From: Methanobacterium spitsbergense
GTDB lineage: Archaea; Methanobacteriota; Methanobacteria; Methanobacteriales; Methanobacteriaceae
Direction of reading: 5' to 3'
Length of the DNA stretch: 64,000 nt
Assembly (NCBI RefSeq): GCF_019931065.1
Contig: NZ_JAIOUQ010000007.1
Coordinates: 121,623-185,622 of the forward strand
Shown here: piece after piece, positions 17,307 to 26,947 of the stretch
Position numbering within the stretch: position 1 is the stretch's first letter
Layout of the letters: every line of letters starts with the position of its first letter
Made by a program: the position numbers and the translations under genes
The notes under the pieces: model-generated
Databases searched by the model: none
What the model was told of the DNA's origin: nothing
Seen by the model: the letters and a program-made list of their open reading frames with translations, nothing else

Positions 17307-18014
17307 ATGAAGATTGTTGCAGGTGTTGGGAAAAATAAAAAGGTTATTGAAGCAATTGAGAATGTGAATTTTGAAGTTTTACAAACAGAATCCGAGGAGG
17401 AACTTGTTAAACTACTTTTTAATGGTCATGCAGACGCAGCAATTAGGGGATCACTGAGTGCCTCGAAAATAATGATCAAATTGAGGGAAAAATATCCGAA
17501 AATAGCTAGAGCTTCTTATATAGATTTAAAAGGTCAGAAATTCCTTTTAGCACCAGTTGGTATAGATGAAGGTGATGATTTAAAACAAAAATTACTCATT
17601 GCCTGGGAAGGATCCCAATTCTTAACATCAATTGGTATAAAACCAAAATTAGGAATATTATCTGGTGGACGGCCCCAAGATTACGGTAGAAGCACGAAAA
17701 TAGATGATTCATTGGAAGATGGAGAACTTTTAACTTCATTGATCAATAAAGAATCTATTGATGCTAAACATTACTTCATAATCATTGAGGATGCAATTAA
17801 AGAAGGTGCAAATTTAATTATTGCACCAGATGGAATATGTGGAAATTTAATATTCAGAACCCTAGTCCTTTTAGGTAATGGAAAAAGCCATGGGGCAGTA
17901 ACATTGGGAATGAAAGAAATATATGTAGATACATCACGCTCACAAGATGTGGAAGGATACAAAAATGCCTTGAAATTTGCATATTATCTTGCAAATTTAA
18001 AGAAACAAATTTGA
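17307..18014 (+). CDS. mtxX: Methanogenesis marker protein MtxX (Mmp4)
   Basis: A 235-aa protein related to phosphate acetyl/butyryltransferases and known as methanogenesis marker 4, found in methanogens next to or apart from methyltransferase genes. Family features: [10 protein letters not shown] start, [28 protein letters not shown], and [16 protein letters not shown]. Its enzymatic role is not established. A TATA-like box about 27 nt upstream and no ribosome binding site suggest a leaderless transcript. It is a single gene followed by a perfect hairpin. Confidence 0.9.
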   Translation: MKIVAGVGKNKKVIEAIENVNFEVLQTESEEELVKLLFNGHADAAIRGSLSASKIMIKLREKYPKIARASYIDLKGQKFLLAPVGIDEGDDLKQKLLIAWEGSQFLTSIGIKPKLGILSGGRPQDYGRSTKIDDSLEDGELLTSLINKESIDAKHYFIIIEDAIKEGANLIIAPDGICGNLIFRTLVLLGNGKSHGAVTLGMKEIYVDTSRSQDVEGYKNALKFAYYLANLKKQI

Positions 18015-18015
18015 C

Positions 18016-18034
18016 TGTTTAATTGAATTAAACA
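18016..18034. terminator. Perfect 9-bp hairpin directly after mtxX
   Basis: TGTTTAATT (18016-18024), G, AATTAAACA (18026-18034), one base after the mtxX stop codon. The stem is perfect and there is no T tract after it. It may protect or define the mRNA 3' end. Confidence 0.5.
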
Positions 18035-18204
18035 ATAACAATAGGGTTTCATTAACTATAAATTATTTCTTACCATATCTATAAAAAAACTAAAATTACA
18101 TTTATACTATTCAGTACAATATAAAATCTAAATAATAAATATCCAATTTAATTTGATGAGCATAATATTTTCAGAGGATATAAATGAAACAAAAGGAGTT
18201 GAAA

Positions 18205-18972
18205 ATGTCAGTTTTAAAACCTGTTTATAAAGCTTATGAATGGTATATATCCAGAAATCTCACACGTGAAAACCTTCCAAAACATGTTGCAATAATAATG
18301 GATGGTAATAGAAGATTTTCAAAGATCCAAGGGAATATTGACACTATAGAAGGTCACAAAAGAGGAATAGGCACTCTTGAAAAATTCCTGGACTGGTGTG
18401 TTGATCTTGAAATAGAAATAGTTACTGTGTATGCTTTCTCAATTGAGAACTTTAATAGGCCTGAAAATGAAGTCAGGGGCCTCATGAATCTATTCAAAGA
18501 AAATTTCGAGGGAATAGCACAGAACGAAAAGATCCACAAAAATAAGGTTAGAATAAAGGCTGTTGGCAAAAGAGAACTTCTTCCTGAAGATGTGAGAAAG
18601 GCAATTGAAATAGCAGAAGAATCAACAGCTTCCTACGATAAAAGGCTCGTTAATATAGCAATAGGATATGATGGCCGTTTAGAAATAGTGGACGCTATAA
18701 AACAGATTGTTAAGGAAGTAGAAGATGGTAAAGTGTCTATAGAAGATATAGACGAGAGAATAGTCAATGAAAATTTATACACAGCAGGTCTTGAAGATCC
18801 AAACCTGATTATAAGAACTAGTGGAGAAGAAAGATTAAGTGGGTTCTTGTTATGGCAGTCATCGTACTCTGAACTTTATTTCTGTGATAGTTTATGGCCA
18901 GAACTACGAAAAGTAGATTTTTTAAGGGCATTAAGATCCTATCAACAGAGAGAAAGACGTTTTGGAATTTAG
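18205..18972 (+). CDS. uppS: Polyprenyl diphosphate synthase (cis-prenyltransferase)
   Basis: A 255-aa cis-prenyltransferase of the UppS family that elongates isoprenyl diphosphate to the long polyprenyl used as lipid carrier for cell-wall and glycan assembly. The signatures [13 protein letters not shown] (catalytic Asp), [35 protein letters not shown] and SYSELYF are all present. ATG 18205 is preferred because AAAGGAG lies 6 nt upstream; ATG 18184 with AGAGGA is a close alternative. A methanogen making pseudomurein or glycoproteins needs it. Confidence 0.96.
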   Translation: MSVLKPVYKAYEWYISRNLTRENLPKHVAIIMDGNRRFSKIQGNIDTIEGHKRGIGTLEKFLDWCVDLEIEIVTVYAFSIENFNRPENEVRGLMNLFKENFEGIAQNEKIHKNKVRIKAVGKRELLPEDVRKAIEIAEESTASYDKRLVNIAIGYDGRLEIVDAIKQIVKEVEDGKVSIEDIDERIVNENLYTAGLEDPNLIIRTSGEERLSGFLLWQSSYSELYFCDSLWPELRKVDFLRALRSYQQRERRFGI

Positions 18973-19059
18973 TATAGATATAATCATAAATTTTGATTAA
19001 TCCAAAAAAATAAAAATATCCTAAATTAAACTTTTTTCAATACTAACTGGTGAATATTT

Positions 19060-19818
19060 ATGATTGATACCCACTGTCATGTTGATTTTAAGGAATACAA
19101 TAAGAACAGAAATGAAGTAATGGAACGAGCAAAAAATAAACTTACTGCAATAATAAACTCTGGAGCTAGTTTGGGGGGTAATCAAAGAACATTAAAGCTT
19201 CAAGAAGATTACTGTGGATTTTTATATTCAACCCTGGGATTTCACCCTTCAAAAACTTCAAAAGCAGATTCATCAATAATTAAACAGGCATTAAACGAGA
19301 TAGAGGATAATATAGATCTTGCAGTTGGAATAGGCGAAACGGGCATGGATTATCATGAAGTAACCGATGTTAACCATAGAAAAAAACAAGAAAAAATATT
19401 TGGAATTTTTATTGAAATGGCAGAGGAATATGAACTTCCACTAATAATCCATGCAAGGGCTGCTGAGAAGAAAGCTCTTGCGATGGTGAAAAAGACATCA
19501 TCACTTAAAGACGTTGTTTTTCACTGTTATGGAGGAGATATGGAAACAGCTGAGCTTATTGTTGAAGAAGGATACTTCCTGTCTCTTTCTACCATAATAT
19601 GTTTTTCAGATCACCATAAAAAACTTGCAAAGGAAATCCCTATTTCAAATTTATTAACAGAAACAGACAGCCCCTATCTATCACCATTTAAGGGAATTAG
19701 GAATGAACCTGCATTTGTTGAGGAAGCTATTAAAATAATAGCGGAAAAAAAAGATTTAACTCCTGCTAAAGTTGATAAAATAACAGAAAAAAGTGCTAAA
19801 AAAATATTTAATATTTAA
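19060..19818 (+). CDS. tatD: TatD family metal-dependent hydrolase
   Basis: A 252-aa amidohydrolase-fold nuclease of the TatD type. Metal-binding pattern: [10 protein letters not shown] at the start, [32 protein letters not shown] and [10 protein letters not shown]. TatD proteins act as 3'-5' DNA exonucleases in repair; the exact substrate here is inferred. ATG 19060 is preceded by GGTGA at 5-nt spacing. It converges with the gene at 19852; an imperfect inverted repeat, GAATATTT with AAATATTC (19821-19854), followed by T7, could terminate it. Confidence 0.92.
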   Translation: MIDTHCHVDFKEYNKNRNEVMERAKNKLTAIINSGASLGGNQRTLKLQEDYCGFLYSTLGFHPSKTSKADSSIIKQALNEIEDNIDLAVGIGETGMDYHEVTDVNHRKKQEKIFGIFIEMAEEYELPLIIHARAAEKKALAMVKKTSSLKDVVFHCYGGDMETAELIVEEGYFLSLSTIICFSDHHKKLAKEIPISNLLTETDSPYLSPFKGIRNEPAFVEEAIKIIAEKKDLTPAKVDKITEKSAKKIFNI

Positions 19819-19851
19819 TTGAATATTTTAGGAATATTAATAAATAAATAT

Positions 19852-20232
19852 TCATTTTTTTCCATCTATTTCATTAAATACTTCTTTTGCAATGTTTATC
19901 CCATTTATTGCCCGAGGAAATCCTGCATAAACTGCCATTTGAATAATTACTTCAATAACTTCTTGTCTATTGCATCCAACATTCAGAGCACCTTTTATAT
20001 GATCTTTGAGTTCTGGTTTTGTATCACCTATTGCTGTGAGGGCTGCAATAGTTGCGATCTCTCTGGATTTCAAGTCAAGACCCGGGCGTTCATAAACATC
20101 CCCATATGGAAATTCAACAACAAAACGTCCAAGATCAGGTGCTATATCCTTTAAGTTTTCCATAAGGGCTTTGCTTGCCTCGGGATGTATTTTTTCAAGA
20201 TTCTTTAAACCCGTACTGTATCTGTCCACCAA
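19852..20232 (-). CDS. Carboxymuconolactone decarboxylase family protein
   Basis: A 126-aa AhpD-like/CMD fold protein. The long helices and the signature [37 protein letters not shown], with a Cys in VGCNRQE, are family markers, though the second Cys of the redox CxxC motif is missing. It may act in oxidative-stress or thiol chemistry; the activity is not provable. TTG 20232 is preferred, 7 nt after GGAGG; a TTG two codons earlier touches that site. Confidence 0.85.
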   Translation of the reverse strand: MVDRYSTGLKNLEKIHPEASKALMENLKDIAPDLGRFVVEFPYGDVYERPGLDLKSREIATIAALTAIGDTKPELKDHIKGALNVGCNRQEVIEVIIQMAVYAGFPRAINGINIAKEVFNEIDGKK

Positions 20233-20538
20233 ATTCAAACCTCCTATTAATACATTTAATTTTTATATACTTGATTCAATTTCAAATATTATAAAATTTA
20301 ATCATTGGTGTTAAATCCAAGAAAATTTATTTACAAGCCTTTACACTTAAATCTCCATTTTTTTTTTGGTGTTTCAATTATTCTGATATCATTTCATAAC
20401 TGATTTTTTATATTCTTTGGTTTTCCTTTTCTTATTTCTATTTAACTAAAAATAAACTTTCATTAAATATGTAAATCATTTTTGATTTTTAAGAAATTTT
20501 TCTAACCTAATTAAAAAATTTTATTTTGGACCAAAAAC

Positions 20539-20585
20539 TTTATATAATCTATATAACTACTATTCATATATCTGACTCAGAGTCA
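20539..20585 (+). promoter_or_regulatory. Promoter and palindromic operator of the TetR gene
   Basis: The TATA box TTTATATAAT lies at 20539-20548. About 27 nt on, at the predicted transcription start, TGACTC A GAGTCA (20573-20585) is a perfect palindrome, with an outer TAT/ATA pair around it. A repressor bound there would block initiation. It is 58 nt before the TetR start and is the natural candidate for TetR autoregulation. Confidence 0.55.
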
Positions 20586-20642
20586 TATACAAAATTCTTA
20601 GTCATAAATAAGATCTAAATTCATTATTGATAGGTGAAAAAT

Positions 20643-21296
20643 ATGTCACTTGGAAAATGGAAAGAAAGAGAAAGAGAACAACGTCGAAATGATATTATTA
20701 ATGCAGCTAGAAAATTGTTTGTTGATAGAGACTTTGATGAGGTCTCAATGGATGAAATAGCAGAAAATATAGGTCTTGGTAAAAGTACACTTTATCTTTA
20801 TTTTAAAAATAAAGAAGCATTGTACTTTGCCATAGAATTACGTGGTATCCAAATTTGGGTTGAAATGGTTAAAGAGGAAGTAAAAAAAGGAAAAACTGGT
20901 TTAGAAAAGTTAATATTATACATTAGTGCAACCCGGGAGTTTTCTAAGAAATATCCTAATTGTTTAAGGATGTTGTATTCTCCTACAAATAATAAAAAAC
21001 AATTTGATATGAATAAACTGAACAGTAGTGAAGAATTTCAAGAAGTAAGGGGATTATTTAAAGAATTAATGTTCATAGGAATAGATTCAATACAAACAGG
21101 TAAAAATGATGGTGAAATCAGATCAGATGTGGATCCTGTGGAAGCAACTGTCCTCCTATCGGTAATCATCAATGGTATGGTGAATATGGGGAGTTGGAGT
21201 AAAGAAATATTGGAAAGCAAGGGAATTAATGAACAAAAATTTACCAATGATACAGGAGATCTATTCCTTCATATGTTGTCAGAAAATATTAAATAA
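20643..21296 (+). CDS. TetR family transcriptional regulator
   Basis: A 217-aa repressor. The helix-turn-helix is clear in residues 16-60 (IINAARKLFVDRDFDEVSMDEIAENIGLGKSTLYLYFKNKEALY), the rest is a helical ligand-binding domain of the usual size. AGGTGA lies 5 nt before ATG 20643; a GTG at 20634 is inside that site. The gene begins a cassette with a DUF169 protein and a drug-efflux-type MFS transporter, both of which it probably controls, through the palindrome upstream. Confidence 0.93.
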   Translation: MSLGKWKEREREQRRNDIINAARKLFVDRDFDEVSMDEIAENIGLGKSTLYLYFKNKEALYFAIELRGIQIWVEMVKEEVKKGKTGLEKLILYISATREFSKKYPNCLRMLYSPTNNKKQFDMNKLNSSEEFQEVRGLFKELMFIGIDSIQTGKNDGEIRSDVDPVEATVLLSVIINGMVNMGSWSKEILESKGINEQKFTNDTGDLFLHMLSENIK

Positions 21297-21337
21297 GTAA
21301 GAATAGAGCAAAAAATGCAATAATAAAGGTGTTAAAT

Positions 21338-22024
21338 ATGGATTATAATGAATTTGGGGAAAAATTGAATGAATTTCTAAAATTGGAAAATGAACCAGTG
21401 GCCATAAAATGGTCTGTAAAAGAGCCAAAAAATGTTGAAAAGGAAGAAGAAAAATCAAGTTTTTGCACAAAACTTATGAAAGCCATGAAAGGCGAAATGT
21501 TCTATGCAACTGCTGAGGAAGAGGGATGTATGGGTGGTGCAAGATATTCTGGACTTAAGGACATACGTGAATACTCTGCAAATGTACAAAGCGGTGCATT
21601 TATGGTTCCAAAAGGATTATATAAGGATATTCCTGCAGTGCAACGTTCAAGAAAAGATGAAACATACATAAATCCTGGAATTTTTAATGCAGTTGTTTTC
21701 GCTCCCTTGAATAGGGCAGAATTTGAACCAGATGTGATATTTATGATCTGCAATGCGAAACAGGGAATGGAAATACTACATGCAAATGCTTATGATTCTG
21801 GAGAACATGGACTAGGTGCTGACGCAGTTCCTATATGCAGTTCAATGGCTGCAACTCCTTATATGGCTGGAAAAGTCACTTATGGATTCGGCGACGTTGC
21901 TGCAAGGAAAAATATGGGTCTCGATCAAGAAGATATTATGATTAGTATTCCTGGAAGTGACTTGTCCCGTGTTGTTTCTAATTTAGGAGAGATGCGAACT
22001 AAAATGTTCTTTAAGGAAGAATGA
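21338..22024 (+). CDS. DUF169 domain protein
   Basis: A 228-aa protein of the DUF169 family, found in methanogens and other anaerobes. Recognisable parts: FLKLENEPVAIKW near the start, a Cys in GCMGGARYSGL, NPGIFNAVVFAPL, VFMICNAKQG (as VIFMICNAKQG) and PICSSMAATPY with GDVAARKNM. The conserved Cys residues suggest a redox or metal role but the function is unknown. ATG 21338 has AAGGTG 6 nt upstream. It follows tetR with a 41-nt gap and is probably in its operon. Confidence 0.88.
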   Translation: MDYNEFGEKLNEFLKLENEPVAIKWSVKEPKNVEKEEEKSSFCTKLMKAMKGEMFYATAEEEGCMGGARYSGLKDIREYSANVQSGAFMVPKGLYKDIPAVQRSRKDETYINPGIFNAVVFAPLNRAEFEPDVIFMICNAKQGMEILHANAYDSGEHGLGADAVPICSSMAATPYMAGKVTYGFGDVAARKNMGLDQEDIMISIPGSDLSRVVSNLGEMRTKMFFKEE

Positions 22025-22147
22025 TTTTTCAATAATTATTATATTTTTTTTGTAAATCATGCAATAAAAATAAATTTAAACCCTTAAATGAATCGCTAAT
22101 AATATTAAACGTATTATCTATAGAAATAGGCCACAAGAGTGAAAATT

Positions 22148-23620
22148 ATGAATTATAAAAGCCAATATGACCTAACTAAAGATCAGATAAACATGATTAT
22201 GGCGGGATTGATGGTTGGGCTTCTTGTAGCTGCATTTGATTATTCAATCATGGCAATAGCTATGCCTAAGGTTATTAATAGTCTACACGGCATGGAATAT
22301 TATGTATGGCCATTTACATCTTATATGTTGTCTTCAACCATCGCAATAATCCTTTTTGGTAAATTATCGGATATTTACGGTAGGAAACATATTTTGATTG
22401 CAGGGATCATCACATTTGTTATAACTTCCGTCATGTGTGGTTTTGCAACCAATATGTTTCAATTGATCCTATTTAGAGGACTTCAGGGAATTGGTGGGGG
22501 AATTTTAATATCCCTACCATTTATAGTGGTTGGAGAAATTTTCAGCCCCAGAGAACGGGCCAAATATATGGGGATACTCGCATCAGTTTTTGGTCTTGCA
22601 GACGTTTTGGGGCCAATTATTGGTGGTGTAATTACAGATTCCTTCGGTTGGAGATGGGTGTTTTTTATAAATGTTCCAGTTGGGATCGCTGCTGTAACCA
22701 TGATTCTTTATTCGCTTCCAAACTTTAAATTGCCAGATGTTAAAAAGATCATAGATTATTCTGGGATTATCACCTTTACATTAGCTTTAAGCACAATTTT
22801 CTTTGCAATAACACTTGCAGGAGATATTAATAAATATCCGCTAGATGAGATGGCTGTACTCATTGTATTTTCAATATTCATGTTTGCATTGTTTGTATTG
22901 GCTGAGAAAAAAGCAGTAGAACCTATTTTGCCTTTAAATCTTTTTAAAAATTCAATATTTAATGTATCATCATTAGAAAGTTTTATAGCAAGTGCATTGA
23001 TGTTTAGTGGGATAATTTATGTCCCATTATTTGCACAAGGTGTTTTAGGTATGAGTGCTACAAATTCTGGACTTATAATGATTCCTATGTTTCTAAGTCT
23101 TACAATAACCTCAATAATCACTGGACAAATCATATCAAAGACAGGAAAATATAAAAATCTTGTCATTGTTGAATTTGTTATAACAGGAATAGGGGTTATA
23201 CTTCTTGCTACAATGAATGTGAATACACCATATTATCTGTTATTAGCATATTCAACTGTCCTTGGTATAGGTTCGGGAATGGCTTATAACATATTCAATG
23301 TAGCAGTGCAGAACGCATTTGCCCTTCGAGAAATAGGTATTGTAACAGCTTCTATGCGGTTTTTCAGAAATGTAGGCACTATAGTATCCGTTCCAATATT
23401 TGGATACATAATGAATTTCACTTTAGGAAGTTCAAACGCAGTTACATTGAGTAAAACTCAAGCTTTGGTACTATCTATCCAGAATATTTTCATTGTAGCT
23501 ATTTTATTATCATTTGTAGGGCTGGTTGTTGCATTCTTCCTTAAAGAAATACCTTTAGGGGAGAATATGCTTATGACTCAAGAAGAAGTTAGTGAAGGAC
23601 AGCTAGAAAAAGCGAAATAA
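22148..23620 (+). CDS. MFS transporter, drug efflux type with 14 segments (DHA2-like)
   Basis: A 490-aa membrane protein of the EmrB/QacA group. The motif LSDIYGRKHILIAG after segment 2 (motif A), RGLQGIGGGILISLP, and GPIIGGVITDSFGWRWVFFINVPVG (motif C) are diagnostic, and the hydrophobic pattern is consistent with 14 helices. Such proteins export toxic organic compounds by proton exchange. It is the last gene of the TetR cassette, after a 123-nt gap that may hold its own promoter. ATG 22148 is preferred over GTG 22139, in the weak site GAGTGA. Confidence 0.93.
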   Translation: MNYKSQYDLTKDQINMIMAGLMVGLLVAAFDYSIMAIAMPKVINSLHGMEYYVWPFTSYMLSSTIAIILFGKLSDIYGRKHILIAGIITFVITSVMCGFATNMFQLILFRGLQGIGGGILISLPFIVVGEIFSPRERAKYMGILASVFGLADVLGPIIGGVITDSFGWRWVFFINVPVGIAAVTMILYSLPNFKLPDVKKIIDYSGIITFTLALSTIFFAITLAGDINKYPLDEMAVLIVFSIFMFALFVLAEKKAVEPILPLNLFKNSIFNVSSLESFIASALMFSGIIYVPLFAQGVLGMSATNSGLIMIPMFLSLTITSIITGQIISKTGKYKNLVIVEFVITGIGVILLATMNVNTPYYLLLAYSTVLGIGSGMAYNIFNVAVQNAFALREIGIVTASMRFFRNVGTIVSVPIFGYIMNFTLGSSNAVTLSKTQALVLSIQNIFIVAILLSFVGLVVAFFLKEIPLGENMLMTQEEVSEGQLEKAK

Positions 23621-23743
23621 CTTCTTTTTATTTAATTTTATTCCTCATAGTCATTATTAAAATATAATTCTATTAGTATTGATAACTGAATTAAATAATT
23701 GTAAATCAGGATTTATTTAAAATTATAAATGGAGATTGATAAA

Positions 23744-24565
23744 ATGATTAGAGTAGCTGTAACAGGCGCAGGTGGAAGAATGGCTTCCAAAATTATTAAA
23801 TCCATACTTAAACAGGAAGATATGAAAGTAGTTGCAGCTATAGGGACACCAAATACTCCTTTTGAAGGAAAGGATATTGGTGAAGTAATAGGTGTAGGAA
23901 AGATTGATGTTCAAGTAAAAGGTGCCCAGAAACTTGCTGAAGTTTTAAAAGAAAAGAAACCAGATGTTCTAGTTGATTTTACTAAAGCAAATGCAGCTGT
24001 GGATACAATCAAAACTTCTGCAGATTGTGATGTTAATGTAGTTGTAGGTACAACTGGATTTTCAGAAGAACAAATGGATGAAATAGAAAGATCTATCGAA
24101 GGAAATAAGATAAAAGCAGTTATTGCTCCAAACATGGCAGTAGGTGTGAATGCGTTCTTTAAGATCATTGAAGACCTTGCAAAGATTCTTAATGATTATG
24201 ATATTGAAATAATAGAAGCTCATCATAAAAATAAAGTGGATGCCCCTTCAGGAACTGCTGTTAAAACTTATGAAATTATAGCTGAGGCACTTAGAAAAAA
24301 TAAAGATGAAACTTATGTCTATGGTAGGCAGGGAATTGTAGGTGCACGAACTTCTGGAGAAATAGGAATGCATGCAGTTCGTGGAGGGGATATCGTTGGA
24401 GATCATACCGTACTTTTTGTCGGCGAAGGAGAGCGAATTGAAATTGTCCACAGAGCACATAGCAGACAAGTATTTGTAACAGGAGTAATTAAATCAATAA
24501 GATATGTTGTTGGAGCTTCTGAAGGAAAAATAAGTGACATGGGGGATGTTTTAGGTATAAAATAA
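23744..24565 (+). CDS. dapB: 4-hydroxy-tetrahydrodipicolinate reductase
   Basis: A 273-aa NAD(P)H-dependent reductase of lysine (diaminopimelate) synthesis. The nucleotide-binding loop VAVTGAGGRMA, VVVGTTGFS, the substrate/catalytic region EAHHKNKVDAPSGTA and GEIGMHAVRGGDIVGDHTV are diagnostic of DapB. ATG 23744 is chosen with GGAG 9 nt upstream; the frame is open 15 nt further to ATG 23729. It stands alone, not in a lysine operon. Confidence 0.96.
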   Translation: MIRVAVTGAGGRMASKIIKSILKQEDMKVVAAIGTPNTPFEGKDIGEVIGVGKIDVQVKGAQKLAEVLKEKKPDVLVDFTKANAAVDTIKTSADCDVNVVVGTTGFSEEQMDEIERSIEGNKIKAVIAPNMAVGVNAFFKIIEDLAKILNDYDIEIIEAHHKNKVDAPSGTAVKTYEIIAEALRKNKDETYVYGRQGIVGARTSGEIGMHAVRGGDIVGDHTVLFVGEGERIEIVHRAHSRQVFVTGVIKSIRYVVGASEGKISDMGDVLGIK

Positions 24566-24834
24566 AATGAAGATACCTTTTTTTTAAATTTAATAATTTA
24601 TATTAAATAAGTTAAATTATGAGTAAAAAAATCAGCTTAGAGTCTGATAATTTATCTTATCTATTTTTAAATAGGGCAATATGATTTTGATCTAATTTAA
24701 AGAGTTTAGCAAATTATGATTAAAATCAAATTTTCAACAAACCTAAATGTAATATCATTAAATTTACCGCAGTAGTAAATAAAGATAATAAACAATATAC
24801 TTACAAATTCAAAAATACTGTGTTGTGGATAAAA

Positions 24835-25506
24835 ATGACAACAGAAAACATTAAAAAACCATATGTAATTCTGAACTGTGCAATGACCCTTGATGGGAAA
24901 ATAGCAACTAAAACAGGCAGTTCTGAGATATCGGGTAAAATGGATCTATTGCGGGTTCATGAACTTCGTAAAGAAGTCGATGCTATAATGGTAGGGATAA
25001 ATACTGTGTTAGCCGATGATCCAAAACTCACAGTTCATAAATTTCAGGCAAGTCCAGAAGATTATCCATTGAGAGTTGTTATTGACAGCAAGGCTAGAAC
25101 ACCACTCTTTTCAAGGGTTTTAAATTCGGATGCTCCAACAATAATTGCAGTTTCAGAGATTGCTGATTCTGAAAAAATTGAAAAGTTGGGTGAAAAAGCA
25201 GAAGTAATTGTTTGCGGCAAAAATCATGTTGATCTTGATTTACTAATGGAAAAACTTGCTTTAAAAGGAGTTAAAACACTTATGTTAGAGGGAGGATCAA
25301 CTCTAAATTACTCAATGATAATTGGAGATCTTGTATCTGAAGTGCGTGTTTGCATAGCTCCAATGATAGCAGGGGGAAAGGAAGCTAAAACACTTGCAGA
25401 TGGTGATGGAGTCCAATACATGAAGGATGCTGTAAAACTCAAATTAAAAAAAAGTTACAATTTGGAAGAAGACCTAATTTTAGAATATCAAGTTATCTCC
25501 CAATAA
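24835..25506 (+). CDS. arfC: 2,5-diamino-6-ribosylamino-4(3H)-pyrimidinone 5'-phosphate reductase
   Basis: A 223-aa RibD C-terminal-type reductase that reduces the ribosyl side chain to ribityl in the archaeal riboflavin and F420 pathway. Features: PYVILNCAMTLDGKIATKTG, then the NADPH-binding VDAIMVGINTVLADDPKLTV and LEGGSTLNYSMI. ATG 24835 preceded by GTGGAT is preferred over the in-frame GTG at 24820. arfB, acting just before it in the pathway, is also in this window but 23 kb away. It overlaps nothing and is followed by a small convergent gene. Confidence 0.92.
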   Translation: MTTENIKKPYVILNCAMTLDGKIATKTGSSEISGKMDLLRVHELRKEVDAIMVGINTVLADDPKLTVHKFQASPEDYPLRVVIDSKARTPLFSRVLNSDAPTIIAVSEIADSEKIEKLGEKAEVIVCGKNHVDLDLLMEKLALKGVKTLMLEGGSTLNYSMIIGDLVSEVRVCIAPMIAGGKEAKTLADGDGVQYMKDAVKLKLKKSYNLEEDLILEYQVISQ

Positions 25507-25515
25507 ATTAATTTG

Positions 25516-25683
25516 CTAAGGTTTTTTCATTATCATATAAACTCCAGTTGCTGCTAAACCAATTGCAACTAACCAGATTAAAATATCAAAGAACTGTGGT
25601 ATTGCATATTTTACGACAACTATTAAAAGTGCAACGATTATGTAACATACTCCGAGTATTGTATTGTTCATACTTCTGTTCAT
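25516..25683 (-). CDS. Small two-helix membrane protein (55 aa)
   Basis: A 55-aa frame with start ATG 25683, preceded by GAGGTGG at 5-nt spacing. The translation has two hydrophobic helices (TILGVCYIIVALLIVVVKY, about 8-26, and DILIWLVAIGLAATGVYMI) and ends MKKP. The good ribosome binding site and two clean helices make it a real gene. No family is recognised. It lies between arfC (convergent) and the PHP hydrolase on the same strand, 27 nt downstream of its stop. Confidence 0.75.
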   Translation of the reverse strand: MNRSMNNTILGVCYIIVALLIVVVKYAIPQFFDILIWLVAIGLAATGVYMIMKKP

Positions 25684-25710
25684 AAATCCACCTCATGTAT
25701 TTCTAATGAT

Positions 25711-26379
25711 CTATTTTAACAAACCTTTTTTTCTGAGAATCCTCTCAGGATTATCTTTTAAAGCTTTTTTTATCTCTTTATCCTGTAGTCCTGTACCTAA
25801 ACCTACTTTATAAGCCATTTCATAGGATATAAGATCTCCAGGCATATGTGTATCTGTGTTAATAACCAGATCTGCCCCTACATCATTTGCCAGTTTTGCA
25901 ACATGTCCATTTCCAAGACAATGTCCTCTTCTGGAACTTATTTCCAGAGCAATACCATTTTCCTTGGCAATTTCTACTTCTTCAACTGTTATAAGGCCGG
26001 GATGTGCGAGGATATCTACTTCGGGACAGTTAACTGCACTCCAGTTAGTTCCTTCTATCACAGGTTCAACAATTGTTTCACCATGTACAACAACAATTTC
26101 TGCACCAAACTTCCTTGCTTGATGGGCAAGTTTATCAATAATTTCGGCTGGTGCATGGGTTATTTCGGCTCCTGGAATGATTTCTATGTCCCAGTTGTCC
26201 CTTATGTCTATAACTGCATTTATTACTTTACCAACACACTCAATATTCGATGCATCAACATGGTCTGTTATTGCAACAGCACTGTGATTTAATACCTGAG
26301 CACGTCGTGCTATTTCTGATGGTAAAAGTTCACCATCGCTGAATATACTGTGTGTGTGGAGATCTATTCTTTTTTTAAT
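25711..26379 (-). CDS. PHP domain phosphoesterase (histidinol phosphatase-like), unusual start
   Basis: A 222-aa PHP-domain metallo-hydrolase: [16 protein letters not shown] start (here [21 protein letters not shown]), [33 protein letters not shown], and NTDTHMP supply the metal ligands. A substrate cannot be named. The family's conserved DLHTHS is upstream of every ATG, GTG or TTG of the frame. GGAGGA (26386-26391) points to ATT 26379. Alternatively an ATG at 26393 (MEDSIL) is out of frame by one base in a run of seven A (26370-26376), so an eight-A run would restore it. Confidence 0.85.
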   Translation of the reverse strand: MKKRIDLHTHSIFSDGELLPSEIARRAQVLNHSAVAITDHVDASNIECVGKVINAVIDIRDNWDIEIIPGAEITHAPAEIIDKLAHQARKFGAEIVVVHGETIVEPVIEGTNWSAVNCPEVDILAHPGLITVEEVEIAKENGIALEISSRRGHCLGNGHVAKLANDVGADLVINTDTHMPGDLISYEMAYKVGLGTGLQDKEIKKALKDNPERILRKKGLLK

Positions 26380-26393
26380 ATGGAATCCTCCAT

Positions 26394-26938
26394 TACTTCT
26401 ATTTGATTATTTATGGGTTATTCTTTTCAGTCGAAAAGGTTAGCACATTTTTCTCATGTTTGAATAGGATCTTCATGATATACTAAACTTTTGATTATTC
26501 TTTCATAAAATTATATCTAACAATTCTAAACTTATTTGTAAAATACATGAATTTCATATAAAACATTATTTTATTGTTTAAAAAGTTAAGGTCAGTAATA
26601 ATGTGATCATTTGAAATATGTGCTTCCATTGGATTTCAACACCAACATTTTCTTTCTTTTCAATTGAAATATTTAAAATTAATTAGAAATAGAGGATATT
26701 ATCTGAATTTAAGAACAGTTTGTAGTTTGAATAAAAAAGCTTATGAGAATTATTGATGCTTAGATAATATTAAACTGTTAATTACTTTTCAAACCAATGG
26801 TAAAGTATATTTTCAGTTTCAAAATTACCTTAATTACTTTAATAAAACTATGTGTCTTGTTGGAGACTTGGGTTTTCCTGGAACAAGTAATATCCCTATA
26901 AAAAAGAATAAAGGTATCCAATTCATAACTATATTGTA
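26394..26938. other. Gene-free gap between PHP gene and pantoate kinase
   Basis: About 545 bp without a convincing frame. Most is A+T-rich. A stretch at 26850-26890 is less A+T-rich and holds CTTGTT (26856-26861) and AACAAG (26882-26887) as a 20-nt-spaced inverted repeat, just before a TATA-like CCCTATAAAAAAG at about 26893-26905, the probable promoter of the pantoate kinase. Confidence 0.45.
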
Positions 26939-26947
26939 GTGATAAAA

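Noticed and set aside
26856..26887. CTTGTT/AACAAG inverted repeat as a small RNA upstream of pantoate kinase
   Set aside because: Only 6 pairs with a 20-nt loop and competing pairings; too weak beyond a note in the gap.
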